DNA of 40,417 nt from Planctomycetota bacterium (lineage in GTDB: Bacteria; Planctomycetota; PUPC01; JACPCR01), in the NCBI GenBank assembly GCA_027625095.1, contig JAQBXN010000074.1:1-40417 (forward strand), in the 5' to 3' direction. Below, piece after piece: positions 8,322 through 17,208 of this stretch. The notes under the pieces are model-generated. The model had not been told where the DNA came from and did not search any database. It was given only the letters and a program-made list of their open reading frames with translations. How positions within the stretch are numbered: the first letter of the stretch is position 1; every line of letters starts with the position of its first letter. The position numbers and the translations under genes were made by a program.

Positions 8322-9356
8322 TCAATCGAATTTCGAATTACCTGAAAGTGCCGGCCAGGCGACAGTTCCATGATAATCGAATGAAACCCCCATAATCATT
8401 CCCCCAGCTTCTTTGAACTCTTCAATCATTTTACGCCGTTTAGCTCCTGGATGGTACACAAGGATACACCCACCACCGCCGGCACCACAGGTCTTCGCCC
8501 CGGGTGCACCGTTCATTTGGACGATATCGTAAAACTCCTGAACCCTGACCGAGTTGCATGATTCGTGGAGGTCTTGATGGTAGCGCCAATTCTCATTCAT
8601 GAGTTGTGCAAAAGTATCAAGATCTGTGCCTTCGAGAGCCTCGCGCATCTCGCCACCAATACGTTTCAGCTCATGCATGGCCCGTCGACAGAGCGAATCA
8701 GGGTCGGCATACGCAGCCCTGATATCCGTATGAATGCTCCCAGAGAGGTGCGCCGCCCCGGTGTGGCACAGCACCAGGTCCCTCTCGATCTCCCACACCA
8801 GGCTTTCCGGTATCGAAAGGTGACGCCCTGAAGCCTCCAGGCCATCAAATTCGATCACATTGAATCCACCTATCGCTGCCGCATATTGATCCTGGCTCCC
8901 GCCCGGCCACCCAAGAATCTCGCGTTCCACCTTGACCGCCAGCCGAAAAATTTCCAGCTGGCTCATCTTCCGCCCCATCGCTTTGGCCACCACTGCTGCC
9001 GTCGCAGTCCCCACCGCGGCAGAGGTGCTCAACCCACACCCAGGTGGTAAATCCGAATCGATTGTCAGGTCGAATCCAAAGTCTGGACTCAGCTCCTTCA
9101 CAATTAATTTCACCAGATCAACCCGACCGTCTGCTTCGATGAAATCAATTGAAGGTAAAAGGACTTCCTCGCCCATCTCGTGAGAAATAATTCGTATCCC
9201 AGGACTGGACGCATTGACGTGTAATTCCGCGTGCACATATCTACGAATCGCCGCATTGACCACCAACCCACCAAAGTCCGATGAGAACGGAGGTGCATCA
9301 GATCCACCACCACCAAAATCGATCCGGGCAGGGGCCCGAGAGTAGAATATCGACAT
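8322..9356 (-). CDS. GHMP-family sugar kinase (heptose/fucose kinase-like)
   Basis: The protein of about 344 residues carries the three GHMP kinase motifs: RAPARIDFGGGGSD near the start, PPGCGLSTSAAVG as the ATP-binding glycine/serine loop, and KTCGAGGGGCILVY near the end. This subset includes D-glycero-D-manno-heptose 7-phosphate kinases and fucose kinases that prepare sugars for LPS, capsule or S-layer glycans. The open frame runs 47 codons further upstream, but those residues are not kinase-like; ATG at 9356 places the conserved motif at the N-terminus, with GCAGG a few bases ahead. The pilT gene follows after 96 bp. Exact substrate is not determinable. Confidence 0.8.
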   Translation of the reverse strand: MSIFYSRAPARIDFGGGGSDAPPFSSDFGGLVVNAAIRRYVHAELHVNASSPGIRIISHEMGEEVLLPSIDFIEADGRVDLVKLIVKELSPDFGFDLTIDSDLPPGCGLSTSAAVGTATAAVVAKAMGRKMSQLEIFRLAVKVEREILGWPGGSQDQYAAAIGGFNVIEFDGLEASGRHLSIPESLVWEIERDLVLCHTGAAHLSGSIHTDIRAAYADPDSLCRRAMHELKRIGGEMREALEGTDLDTFAQLMNENWRYHQDLHESCNSVRVQEFYDIVQMNGAPGAKTCGAGGGGCILVYHPGAKRRKMIEEFKEAGGMIMGVSFDYHGTVAWPALSGNSKFD

Positions 9357-9526
9357 AGCCTGCACAGTACCATTTTTAGTTTCGACTTTACTCGGTCGAA
9401 ACAAGACCAACGACCAGATTGATTTTGTATTCCACCGAATATCTTTGGGACTCCGAGTTTCAAACCCAACTACACGCCTTTCCACCCTGGCCCCCAATCA
9501 CACCGGCACACCACCGCTTTCAGGTC

Positions 9527-10024
9527 TCACTTTTTCTTGATTATTACAACAGACGAATCACACGGCCCAGCTTTCACACCGTAATATCTGTAAGGAGGGC
9601 GATGTGGAAAACAGTTAATCTGTGGGCTCACAATAATCCTCCCACCAAGTCCCCCGAAGTAGTAGACCCTCGGCACGACATAGCGACTGCCAAAGCAGCG
9701 GCTGAAACCATAGTCCGAATCGCTAAACCCACTGTATCGGGCGTTCGAATCAGTAATTACAGAGGACTGCGCAAGGGAAGCCTTGTACTTCGCCAACGAA
9801 GCGGCGACTGCCCTGTCGAGCTCGGCCTGTCTGTCCTCCCCTCGGAGAATCAATCTTGGGCTCAAGGTGTTTACATGACGATAGGTCGCCGTTGATGCGA
9901 TTGTCTGCCTGGCGTTTATCCTCCGCAAGGCCTCCACTCCTTCACTACTGAACTGCGCACTTGCCCTGCCCGCCAGCAAGATAATGAACCCGGTCAATGC
10001 AACGGTAATATTTAGATTCATCAT
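9527..10024 (-). CDS. Small secreted protein, unknown function
   Basis: I do not recognise a family. The protein of about 165 residues has a clean signal peptide (MMNLNITVALTGFIILLAGRASAQ, cleavage after ASA). A helical, Arg/Ala-rich section follows (EALRRINARQTIASTATYRH), then a Tyr/Gly-rich C-terminal part with three Cys and a KKK end. AGGAGA sits just upstream of two tandem ATGs; an in-frame TTG precedes them. It is followed by the kinase gene and preceded by the atp terminator, so it starts a new unit. Confidence 0.6.
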   Translation of the reverse strand: MMNLNITVALTGFIILLAGRASAQFSSEGVEALRRINARQTIASTATYRHVNTLSPRLILRGEDRQAELDRAVAASLAKYKASLAQSSVITDSNARYSGFSDSDYGFSRCFGSRYVVPRVYYFGGLGGRIIVSPQINCFPHRPPYRYYGVKAGPCDSSVVIIKKK

Positions 10025-10173
10025 CAATCTCCTGAATGCTTATTTCTAACGCTGTAATAGTCCATCACAAACGGCCCCTGCACAAATGCTTGTTCTGCAT
10101 TTCTTTCTGAATACGCAACACCAAAGCCAAGCCTGTTTTGAGAGGCGTAGATGCTTACTCCAAGGGGATGCCC

Positions 10174-10205
10174 AACAAAAAAGGCCGCTATAAGAGCGGC
10201 CTTTC
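10174..10205 (-). terminator. Intrinsic terminator of the atp operon
   Basis: A perfect 10-bp stem (AAAGGCCGCT / AGCGGCCTTT, 10180-10189 and 10195-10204) closes a 5-nt loop. On the minus strand the stem runs into a T-rich stretch (GGCCTTTTTTGTTG). It lies 20 bp past the atpC stop. Confidence 0.85.
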
Positions 10206-10223
10206 GTTACAAACAGATTCAGC

Positions 10224-10484
10224 TCAATCAACCATCTCATCCGTCAGGATTGTCACAACATTCTTACGGACCTCGAGAAAGCCTCCTTTTATCCGGGCAA
10301 CAGTTTGTTTACCGTTAGCCTCGGTGTAGGCGAGCTTGCCCTCTTCAAGAGAGGTGATCAGCGGGGCATGGTTAGCCCAGATACCGATAGAACCTCTTGT
10401 AGCCGGGGCCGTCGTGCTGGTCACTTCGCCTGTGTATGCGACTTTCTCCCTGGTGACGATCTTGAGTTGGTACGGGGCTGGCAT
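10224..10484 (-). CDS. atpC: ATP synthase F1 epsilon subunit, short form
   Basis: The 86 residues match the N-terminal beta-sandwich of epsilon (VTREKVAYTGEV, GSIGIWANHAPLITSLEEGKL, GGFLEVRKNVVTILTDE). The C-terminal two-helix part that inhibits ATP hydrolysis in longer homologues (about 135 residues) is absent, as in some other bacteria with short epsilon. It is the last gene of the operon, 3 bp after atpD. Confidence 0.92.
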   Translation of the reverse strand: MPAPYQLKIVTREKVAYTGEVTSTTAPATRGSIGIWANHAPLITSLEEGKLAYTEANGKQTVARIKGGFLEVRKNVVTILTDEMVD

Positions 10485-10487
10485 GAA

Positions 10488-11918
10488 TTAAGCTCCTATG
10501 CCTTTCTGACGAACTTCGTGGCGTTCGAGGACTTCGTCTACATCGCCGGCCATGTAAAAATCCTGTTCGGCTACATGGTCGAGCTCGCCGGCAGCGATCA
10601 TCTTGAAGGAGCGGAGCGTGTCTTCGATCTTGACATATTTTCCGGGCATGCCGGTGAAGATTTCGGCGACGTTGAACGGCTGGGACAGGAACTTCTGTAT
10701 CTTGCGGGCCCTTATCACGATGTTCTTGTCTTCTTCGGTCAGTTCGTCCATACCCAGAATGGCAATGATATCCTGGAGGTCTTTGTAGCGTTGCAGAATA
10801 ATCTGAACCGAGCGGGCGATGGCATAATGCTCTTGGCCAAGGACATGCGGGTCAAGAATACGGCTGGAAGAGTCAAGGGGGTCGACAGCCGGGTAAATAC
10901 CAAGCTCGGCGATCTGACGTGAAAGTACGGTCGTAGCATCCAGGTGACTGAACGCGGTGGCCGGGGCCGGATCGGTAAGGTCATCGGCGGGCACGTAGAT
11001 GGCCTGGACGGATGTGATCGAGCCCTTCTTGGTGGTGGTGATGCGTTCCTGGAGGGCGCCCATTTCGGTGGCCAGAGTCGGCTGGTATCCCACCGCGCTC
11101 GGCATACGGCCAAGAAGAGCTGACACTTCAGATCCGGCCTGGGTGAAACGGAAGATATTGTCAATGAACAACAGCACGTCCGCGCCCTCCTCGTCGCGGA
11201 AATACTCAGCCATAGTCAGACCTGTCAACGCGACACGGAGGCGAGCTCCAGGCGGCTCATTCATCTGACCGAATACCAAGGCGGCTTTGTCGACAACCTT
11301 GGATTCATTCAACTCAAGCCAGAGGTCGTTTCCCTCACGGGTTCGCTCGCCGACACCTGCGAACACGGAACGCCCGCCGTGCTGCTTGGCGATATTGTTG
11401 ATGAGTTCCATCAGAATAACGGTCTTGCCCACACCAGCCCCGCCGAACAGACCAATCTTTCCGCCACGGGGATACGGGGCCAGAAGGTCGACGACCTTAA
11501 TACCGGTTTCGAAAATCTGCTTTGTGGGATCGAGGTCTACCAAATCCGGGGCTGGCCGGTGAATGGGGTACATCTTGCTGCGATCTACTACCCTATCCAG
11601 ACCGTCGATGGGTTCGCCAAGCAAATTGAAAATGCGGCCCAAAGTGGTCTCACCAACAGGCACGGTAATCGGTGCACCGGTGTTGGTCGCTGAAACACCC
11701 CGGGTGAGGCCGTCGGTGGACGACATGGCGATGCAGCGAACGACATCGTTACCAAGATGGGTAGCCACCTCGGCGACAAGATGGATATCTCGTTCCGGAT
11801 CGTCAACATTGATAGCAGTCAGCAATTCGGGCAGGTGGCCTTCAGGAAACCTTATGTCAACCGTTGGACCGATAACCTGTACGACTTTACCAACATTAGT
11901 ATTAACTTCTTCAGCCAT
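10488..11918 (-). CDS. atpD: ATP synthase F1 beta subunit
   Basis: The 476-residue catalytic subunit has the P-loop GGAGVGKT, the GERTREGNDL motif, ALTGLTMAEYFRDEEG and the catalytic-site region DDLTDPAPATAFSHLDATTVLSR. The length is normal. It forms the three catalytic sites of F1 with alpha. AAGGAAC lies upstream of the ATG. The 135-bp gap to atpG, large for this operon, holds an inverted heptad repeat. Confidence 0.97.
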   Translation of the reverse strand: MAEEVNTNVGKVVQVIGPTVDIRFPEGHLPELLTAINVDDPERDIHLVAEVATHLGNDVVRCIAMSSTDGLTRGVSATNTGAPITVPVGETTLGRIFNLLGEPIDGLDRVVDRSKMYPIHRPAPDLVDLDPTKQIFETGIKVVDLLAPYPRGGKIGLFGGAGVGKTVILMELINNIAKQHGGRSVFAGVGERTREGNDLWLELNESKVVDKAALVFGQMNEPPGARLRVALTGLTMAEYFRDEEGADVLLFIDNIFRFTQAGSEVSALLGRMPSAVGYQPTLATEMGALQERITTTKKGSITSVQAIYVPADDLTDPAPATAFSHLDATTVLSRQIAELGIYPAVDPLDSSSRILDPHVLGQEHYAIARSVQIILQRYKDLQDIIAILGMDELTEEDKNIVIRARKIQKFLSQPFNVAEIFTGMPGKYVKIEDTLRSFKMIAAGELDHVAEQDFYMAGDVDEVLERHEVRQKGIGA

Positions 11919-11940
11919 TGTTTAGTTCCTTGTATCTGAG

Positions 11941-12006
11941 ATTCAGGATTCAGGATTCAGGATTCAAGCCCGCGGGCTACTGAATCCTGAATTTTGAATC
12001 CTGAAT
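11941..12006. repeat. Inverted ATTCAGG heptad array between atpG and atpD
   Basis: The left arm 11941-11966 is three ATTCAGG units plus ATTCA. The right arm 11981-12006 is its reverse complement at 24 of 26 positions. The centre holds a perfect 12-bp palindrome, AGCCCGCGGGCT (11967-11978). In RNA or extruded DNA it would make a very long hairpin, ending about 22 bp before the atpD start codon. Confidence 0.8.
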
Positions 12007-12053
12007 GTCATTAAAGTCCAATTTGAACTTGAAAAGAGGGTAAATAACTCTGG

Positions 12054-12926
12054 TCAGCTCTTGATGGCTTCTGCACCACCAACGATTTCGGATATTTCGG
12101 TCGTAATCGCGGACTGACGTGCCTTGTTCATCTGAAGCGTGAGGGACTCGATCATTTCCTTGGCATTATCCGTCGCATTACGCATGGCTGTCATTCGGGC
12201 GGCATGCTCAGACGCGAAGGCCTGCAGAATTGACGTATTGATCTTTGCGGCCAAGTGGTCAGGCACAAGACGGCTGAGCAACTGCGGCGCATCGGGCTCG
12301 AAGATGTAATCCGCGTTGTCCTGCTCTACAGCCTCCGGCTTGAGAGGGATAAACAGATTGGTCGTGGGTGTATATCTGGCGGCTGAACGAAAGGCTGTGA
12401 ACGACAGATGCACTTCGTCGAAATCACCGGCCAGGAATCCTCCAGTTATATAACCGGAGAGTTTATGAAGCTGTTCACCAGAGACACGGCCCTGGGTGTC
12501 GACGAGCGAATAACCGATATTCCAGCCCCGTTTTTTAAAATAGACCAAGGCCTTCTTGCCGACACAGGCAAGAACCCAGCCTTCCTGCCCACCTTGCATA
12601 ACTTTTTCAGCAGTGCTGATCAGGTTGTTGTTGTAGGCACCGCACAGCCCTCGGTCGGAAACAAATACAACCATGCAGCGTTTCTTCACTTCCTGGCGGG
12701 CCTGCATGAACGGGTTATCGATGGTAACACCGCCTTCTTCGTCCTGCATTGCACCCACCACTCGCTTCATGAGACCTTCGAGACCTTCAGCGTACGGCTG
12801 AGCCCGATTGAGAAGCCCCAGAGTCTTCGCCAGTTTGGAGGCAGAAACCATCTCCATCACTCTGGTGATCTGCTGAGTGCTCTTGACACTACGAATACGG
12901 TTACGGATCTGCTTTAGATTTGCCAT
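12054..12926 (-). CDS. atpG: ATP synthase F1 gamma subunit
   Basis: The 290-residue central-stalk subunit has the expected N-terminal helix (MANLKQIRNRIRSVKSTQQI then TRVMEMVSASKLAK), the middle segment FVSDRGLCGAYNNNLI, and the C-terminal helix with ARMTAMRNATDNAKEMIESL. It couples rotation of the c-ring to catalysis. It is about 100 bp downstream of atpA, with a small hairpin in the gap. Confidence 0.96.
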   Translation of the reverse strand: MANLKQIRNRIRSVKSTQQITRVMEMVSASKLAKTLGLLNRAQPYAEGLEGLMKRVVGAMQDEEGGVTIDNPFMQARQEVKKRCMVVFVSDRGLCGAYNNNLISTAEKVMQGGQEGWVLACVGKKALVYFKKRGWNIGYSLVDTQGRVSGEQLHKLSGYITGGFLAGDFDEVHLSFTAFRSAARYTPTTNLFIPLKPEAVEQDNADYIFEPDAPQLLSRLVPDHLAAKINTSILQAFASEHAARMTAMRNATDNAKEMIESLTLQMNKARQSAITTEISEIVGGAEAIKS

Positions 12927-12983
12927 TTTCTGCTTTCAATGCGGCCCATAATATTGGCTTCCCAAGTGCCCTTGTGTTGTGTG

Positions 12984-13002
12984 CGGGTTGGTGAGCAACC
13001 CG
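12984..13002. other. Hairpin between atpA and atpG
   Basis: CGGGTTG and CAACCCG (7 bp) flank a 5-nt loop. There is no T-run on the minus strand, so it is not a normal terminator; it could affect mRNA processing or stability inside the operon. Confidence 0.4.
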
Positions 13003-13026
13003 TGGCCATTGAGTATCTCTATTCTG

Positions 13027-14556
13027 CTATCCTTCCACTGTGGAGCTGCCTTCAAATTGTTCCTTGAAGGCTTTGACAGCTCGTATGATTCTGGCTTCGG
13101 TGTCTGCTGAAAGTATCTTTTCTTCGGTAATCGCCATCTCGATCTGCGGGTGTTCTTTCGAAAGGTATTCGAAGAATTCGGCTTCAAATCGTTTGAGATC
13201 TTCAACAGCGATCTCGTCGACGTGTCCCTTCCCGCCTGCGTATATGATGATGACCTGCTTTGCCATGTTCAGCGGAACGTATTGATCCTGCTTGAGGATC
13301 TCAACCATGCGTGCGCCACGGCGGAGCTGCTGGAGCGTGGCCTGGTCGAGGTCTGAGCCGAACTGCGCAAACGCAGCTAGCTCGCGATACTGAGCGAGAT
13401 CCAGTCGCAACTGCCCGGCAACCTTCTTCATGGCCTTGGTCTGGGCCGCGCTCCCTACACGAGAGACCGAGATACCAACGTTAATGGCTGGTCGGACGCC
13501 TGCATAGAAAAGGTCGGGCTCGAGATATATCTGACCATCGGTAATCGAGATAACGTTGGTAGGAATATATGCACTGACATCACCGGCCTGGGTTTCAATG
13601 ACCGGGATGGCGGTCAGCGAGCCGCCGCCAAGAGACGGGTGGAGGCGGGCCGCACGCTCAAGGAGGCGGGAGTGCAGGTAGAAGACGTCACCCGGATAGG
13701 CTTCACGTCCCGGAGGACGACGCAGAAGTAGCGAGAGCTGGCGATACGCAGCAGCATGCTTAGAAAGGTCGTCGTAGAAGGCGATGGCGTCTTTGCCTTC
13801 GTTGTACATGAAGTACTCACCCATCGCGCATCCGGTATAGGGTGCAAGATACTGAAGTGGCGCCGGGGCATCTGCCGGGGCTGAAACGACGATGGTGTAT
13901 TCCATGGCACCGTGCTTTTCCAGAGTCTGGATTACACTGGCGACTGTGGACGCCTTCTGGCCAATCGCGACGTAGACACAGATGAGATCCTGCCCCTTCT
14001 GATTGAGAATGGTGTCCACGATAATTGCGGTCTTACCGACCTGACGGTCACCGATAATAAGCTCACGCTGGCCACGGCCGATCGGGATCATGGAGTCAAC
14101 CGCCTTCAAGCCGGTCTGGACGGGCACATTAACCGGCTCGCGTCCAACGACATTGGGAGCGTTACCTTCGACATTGCGGCGATGCTCAGTAACGATTGGG
14201 CCTTTGCCGTCGATGGGGTCGCCTAGCGCGTTGACCACGCGGCCGACGAGGGCATTACCCACCGGGACGTCTGTGATTCGCCCGGTCTTGCGGACGATGT
14301 CACCTTCCTTGATGCCGCGGTCGTCACCCAAGAGGACAGCACCTACATTCCCCTCTTCAAGGTTGAGCGCCATGCCCATGACCCCGCCGGTAAATTCAAG
14401 GAGCTCGCCGGACATGGCTTTATCCAGGCCGTAGACACGTGCGATACCATCACCCACCTGGATGACCGTACCGACGTCCTCCATCTTCAATTCGGACTCG
14501 TAATTCTCCAGTTCCTGCGTCAGGACTGAAGTAACTTCCTCAGGTCGGAGAGCCAT
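13027..14556 (-). CDS. atpA: ATP synthase F1 alpha subunit
   Basis: The 509-residue subunit shows the N-terminal VGTVIQVGDGIARVYGLDKAM, the P-loop GDRQVGKTAI, and the PAINVGISVSRVGSAAQ signature that carries the arginine finger region. The length is standard. It forms the hexamer with beta and binds non-catalytic nucleotide. It follows atpH after about 27 bp. Confidence 0.97.
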   Translation of the reverse strand: MALRPEEVTSVLTQELENYESELKMEDVGTVIQVGDGIARVYGLDKAMSGELLEFTGGVMGMALNLEEGNVGAVLLGDDRGIKEGDIVRKTGRITDVPVGNALVGRVVNALGDPIDGKGPIVTEHRRNVEGNAPNVVGREPVNVPVQTGLKAVDSMIPIGRGQRELIIGDRQVGKTAIIVDTILNQKGQDLICVYVAIGQKASTVASVIQTLEKHGAMEYTIVVSAPADAPAPLQYLAPYTGCAMGEYFMYNEGKDAIAFYDDLSKHAAAYRQLSLLLRRPPGREAYPGDVFYLHSRLLERAARLHPSLGGGSLTAIPVIETQAGDVSAYIPTNVISITDGQIYLEPDLFYAGVRPAINVGISVSRVGSAAQTKAMKKVAGQLRLDLAQYRELAAFAQFGSDLDQATLQQLRRGARMVEILKQDQYVPLNMAKQVIIIYAGGKGHVDEIAVEDLKRFEAEFFEYLSKEHPQIEMAITEEKILSADTEARIIRAVKAFKEQFEGSSTVEG

Positions 14557-14583
14557 AGGGAACCTCCCAAAGCGGTATTAATG

Positions 14584-15138
14584 TCAGTTAAGCGGCGCAC
14601 TCATCAGTGCGTCTCTAAGTTTTTGCAAATTACGGCGAATACTGCCGTCAATATCTGTTCCGGTGTCACCACGGATGATGACCACTCCTCCAATAATGGA
14701 TTCGTCTAGCACGTAGGTCACTCGAACTTCTCCCCCGCACATATCTGCTAGCTTCGCCTCCAACTTGGTCTGAAGCTCCCTCTGCATCTCGACGGCAGTC
14801 CGAACCTCAACGGGGTAAATGCCCCTCCGTCTGTCCCACGCCATCTCAAAGGCATCAAAAATCTCGATAAGGCTTTCGGTCCTTCGTCGATCAACGAGCA
14901 GACAGACAAAATTCAAGAGCACTGAATGAACCTGGCCTTCAAAGACTTTCTTCAGCACCTCCTTCTTTTTCGAATTGGCAATTTGCGGCACACTCAGGAA
15001 GGACAGCAACTTGGGCTGCTCCACGATTATCTCGCGGATCGCCCGTGTACCTTCAATTACTGCCTCGACAGCGTTGCCGTTTTCTGAGACGTTCAGCAAC
15101 GCCTCGCCATATCTGGGAGGTGCGTTCGGTTCTTTCAT
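14584..15138 (-). CDS. atpH: ATP synthase delta subunit
   Basis: The 184-residue protein links F1 alpha to the b-subunit stalk. The N-terminal helical domain (RYGEALLNVSENGNAVEAV) and the C-terminal VLDESIIGGVVIIRGDTGTD, the family's conserved end motif, are clear. Its ATG overlaps the atpF stop in an ATGA, showing translational coupling. Confidence 0.93.
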   Translation of the reverse strand: MKEPNAPPRYGEALLNVSENGNAVEAVIEGTRAIREIIVEQPKLLSFLSVPQIANSKKKEVLKKVFEGQVHSVLLNFVCLLVDRRRTESLIEIFDAFEMAWDRRRGIYPVEVRTAVEMQRELQTKLEAKLADMCGGEVRVTYVLDESIIGGVVIIRGDTGTDIDGSIRRNLQKLRDALMSAPLN

Positions 15139-15719
15139 GAAGCTGATGTGGGCATATTTTCAATAAAATCATCGATAAGTTCCTGATGTTTTTTCTTGGT
15201 CAGGCTCTCTTTGATGATCTTCTCCGTCGCAGCCATGGTCAGGTCAACGAGTTGGTCCCGCATCGCTGCCGCAGCTTTGGCTCTTTCGCTTTCGATCAAA
15301 CTACGCGCTTTCTCAAGCAATACCTTCGCTTCAGCCTGGGCTTCGGCCTTGAGCTTTTCGGCCAGCTCCTGGCCTTCCTGCACGCCGTCACGAATCTTGA
15401 TACGAGCTTCATCCTCGATCTGATCAAGACGTTCGCCGAGTTCCCTCTTCGTGCCTTCGAGAGCGGTATTGCCCTCCTCGATAGCTCTAAAGTCAGACGC
15501 GATATTGTCACGCCTGGAATCAAGAACATTCAAGACGGGCCCGAAAGCAAACTTCTTAAGAATCAGGAAAAGGATAAAGAATGCAATGCCTTGAGTAATG
15601 ATCATGGCGATTAACGCCTGACTACTCGTCGGATCTTCACCACCGGCAGCAAAGCATGGCGCCGCAACCAGCGAAAGGATGGTAAAGGCACTCATGGAAA
15701 GGATGCGTCTGTTCAGCAT
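15135..15719 (-). CDS. atpF: ATP synthase F0 b subunit
   Basis: The protein of about 194 residues has a signal-like N-terminus (MLNRRILSMSAFTILSL), a membrane helix (ALIAMIITQGIAFFILFLIL) and a long charged helix (residues 75-190) that dimerises as the peripheral stalk. ATG at 15719 is chosen because AAGGACAA precedes it directly; the open frame continues 21 codons upstream without such a site. There is only one b gene, with no b' copy, so a homodimer is expected. The added signal-like segment before the membrane helix is longer than in E. coli b. Confidence 0.93.
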   Translation of the reverse strand: MLNRRILSMSAFTILSLVAAPCFAAGGEDPTSSQALIAMIITQGIAFFILFLILKKFAFGPVLNVLDSRRDNIASDFRAIEEGNTALEGTKRELGERLDQIEDEARIKIRDGVQEGQELAEKLKAEAQAEAKVLLEKARSLIESERAKAAAAMRDQLVDLTMAATEKIIKESLTKKKHQELIDDFIENMPTSAS

Positions 15720-15833
15720 TTGTCCTTCTTTGAATTCAAAGTTCGCGGGCTTAAAAAACATAGCCAAACGAGATGCGCGCACCTCGTTCAGGTTTCCGTT
15801 TAAATTCTCCGCGAAAGGAATAAACCTTCAGCG

Positions 15834-16082
15834 TTAAGAAATCCTGCCCATGAGAACGAATACCGTCAGCAGAGCATAAATCGTGAGCGCTTCGATGAAT
15901 GCGCAACCGATAATCATGGCCGTTTGGATTGCTCCAGCGGCTTCAGGCTGGCGGCCCATAGATTCGAGCGCGGTAGAAACGGCCTTACCGAGTCCCATAG
16001 CGGAACCGATAGCGGCTAGTGCAACACCCAAAGGCAGTGCAAGGGCGAGAAGTGCTGAGGCATCTAATTCAGCAAATATCAT
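15834..16082 (-). CDS. atpE: ATP synthase F0 c subunit (proton-type)
   Basis: The 82-residue two-helix protein has the Gly-rich first helix (AAIGSAMGLGKAV), the polar loop GRQPEA and the ion-binding Glu in GCAFIEALTIYALL. Aligned on RQPE with sodium-type rings, the first-helix Gln is Leu here and the residue after the Glu is Ala rather than Ser or Thr, so Na+ ligands are lacking and H+ coupling is inferred. Confidence 0.96.
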   Translation of the reverse strand: MIFAELDASALLALALPLGVALAAIGSAMGLGKAVSTALESMGRQPEAAGAIQTAMIIGCAFIEALTIYALLTVFVLMGRIS

Positions 16083-16125
16083 TAGACAGACTCCTTATGA
16101 AAAACAGACATAACGGATACAAAAA

Positions 16126-17190
16126 TTAATGATGTGCTTCAAGACCATGTCCATCATCGTGGTGGTCATGTGGCAACATCAGGAATATGTAAATTGTGGA
16201 CAGCAGCGCAAACACGAGCGCCTGAATCGTTCCAGTCAACAGCGCCAGCATCATAATCGGCAGCTGCAATGGAATACCGAACCACTGCCAACTGGCCATC
16301 TGGGCAGTCGTCATGGCTTTCAGGCCCATCATACTTTCAAGCGATGTCGGCCCCCCGGTAATCGTCGACAACAGCACGACGCCCAAAACAGCGAACACGC
16401 CGATGAGTGCATCTTCGCCCATCACATTTCCGAAAAGACGAAGAGCGAGGCTAACTGGCTTGATGAGCTCACCAAGTACATGCAAAGGAAACATCAGTGG
16501 GGACATAAGCCAACCTACACCGTCCTGTGGGCTGCCGGCCAAGTGGTGAAAGTAGCCTGCAACACCGTTTTCTCGGAGACCAACATATTGAACATACAAA
16601 AAAGTCGCCACAGCCAGCCCTAAAGTAATACCGATGTAGGATGTCGCAGCTTTCATGCCTGGAATCAACCCGATCATATTCATACACCAGATATACATGA
16701 AGAGGCTGCCAACAAACGGTGTGTATTTCTTGCCTTGCGTGCCAATCACCCCAACTACCATCTCATTTAGTTTTTCTACAATGAGTTCCAGCATTGACTG
16801 CTTACGATTAGGCACCTGCGTCACGTCTTCACTCGGCTTCATCCAGTTCACCAGCAGGATTACCAAAACAGCGACGACGAGTGAGAAGAATACGTTTTCC
16901 CACATGTAGACATGAATCCAGTCCCACATGGGAACGCCATGATTATTGAAGCTTGGAATGGTAAGGAAGTTTGGCAAAAATTCAGGGAGTTCAAGCATGG
17001 GCTCTCTGTGAACTCCGTGACCAGCTCCATGCTCGTCCTCAGGCGTGCCAACAACATGTTCAGCACCTTCAGAATGCGTATCCTGACCACCACCATGTTG
17101 AGCAGATTTCCCTGGGTCACCCGCCAACAGGATACCAATGACAACAACGACGAAACCAATAATTAAGAATCTGGGCCAGAAGAGATTCAT
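16126..17190 (-). CDS. atpB: ATP synthase F0 a subunit with His-rich ends
   Basis: The 354-residue membrane protein contains the essential arginine in ELIKPVSLALRLFGNVMGED, which faces the c-ring, and several further membrane helices. It is longer than the usual 240-290 residues. After the first helix there is a His/Gly/Glu-rich segment (roughly residues 30-63), and the C-terminus is MLPHDHHDDGHGLEAHH. Such tails are not part of the known mechanism and may bind metal or only reflect drift. It follows atpI after 18 bp. Confidence 0.95.
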   Translation of the reverse strand: MNLFWPRFLIIGFVVVVIGILLAGDPGKSAQHGGGQDTHSEGAEHVVGTPEDEHGAGHGVHREPMLELPEFLPNFLTIPSFNNHGVPMWDWIHVYMWENVFFSLVVAVLVILLVNWMKPSEDVTQVPNRKQSMLELIVEKLNEMVVGVIGTQGKKYTPFVGSLFMYIWCMNMIGLIPGMKAATSYIGITLGLAVATFLYVQYVGLRENGVAGYFHHLAGSPQDGVGWLMSPLMFPLHVLGELIKPVSLALRLFGNVMGEDALIGVFAVLGVVLLSTITGGPTSLESMMGLKAMTTAQMASWQWFGIPLQLPIMMLALLTGTIQALVFALLSTIYIFLMLPHDHHDDGHGLEAHH

Positions 17191-17208
17191 GAAATCGTTT
17201 TAGGCTAC

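Noticed and set aside
9357..9497. 47-residue N-terminal extension of the GHMP kinase
   Set aside because: Not similar to kinases; the conserved motif starts right after the internal ATG.
10305..10922. 205-residue plus-strand frame over atpC/atpD
   Set aside because: Antisense shadow of two conserved genes; no recognisable motif.
12408..12917. 169-residue plus-strand frame over atpG
   Set aside because: Antisense of a certain gene with no supporting features.
15834..16082. Sodium-type c-ring
   Set aside because: The positions of the Gln and Ser/Thr ligands are Leu and Ala, so the Na+ site is incomplete.
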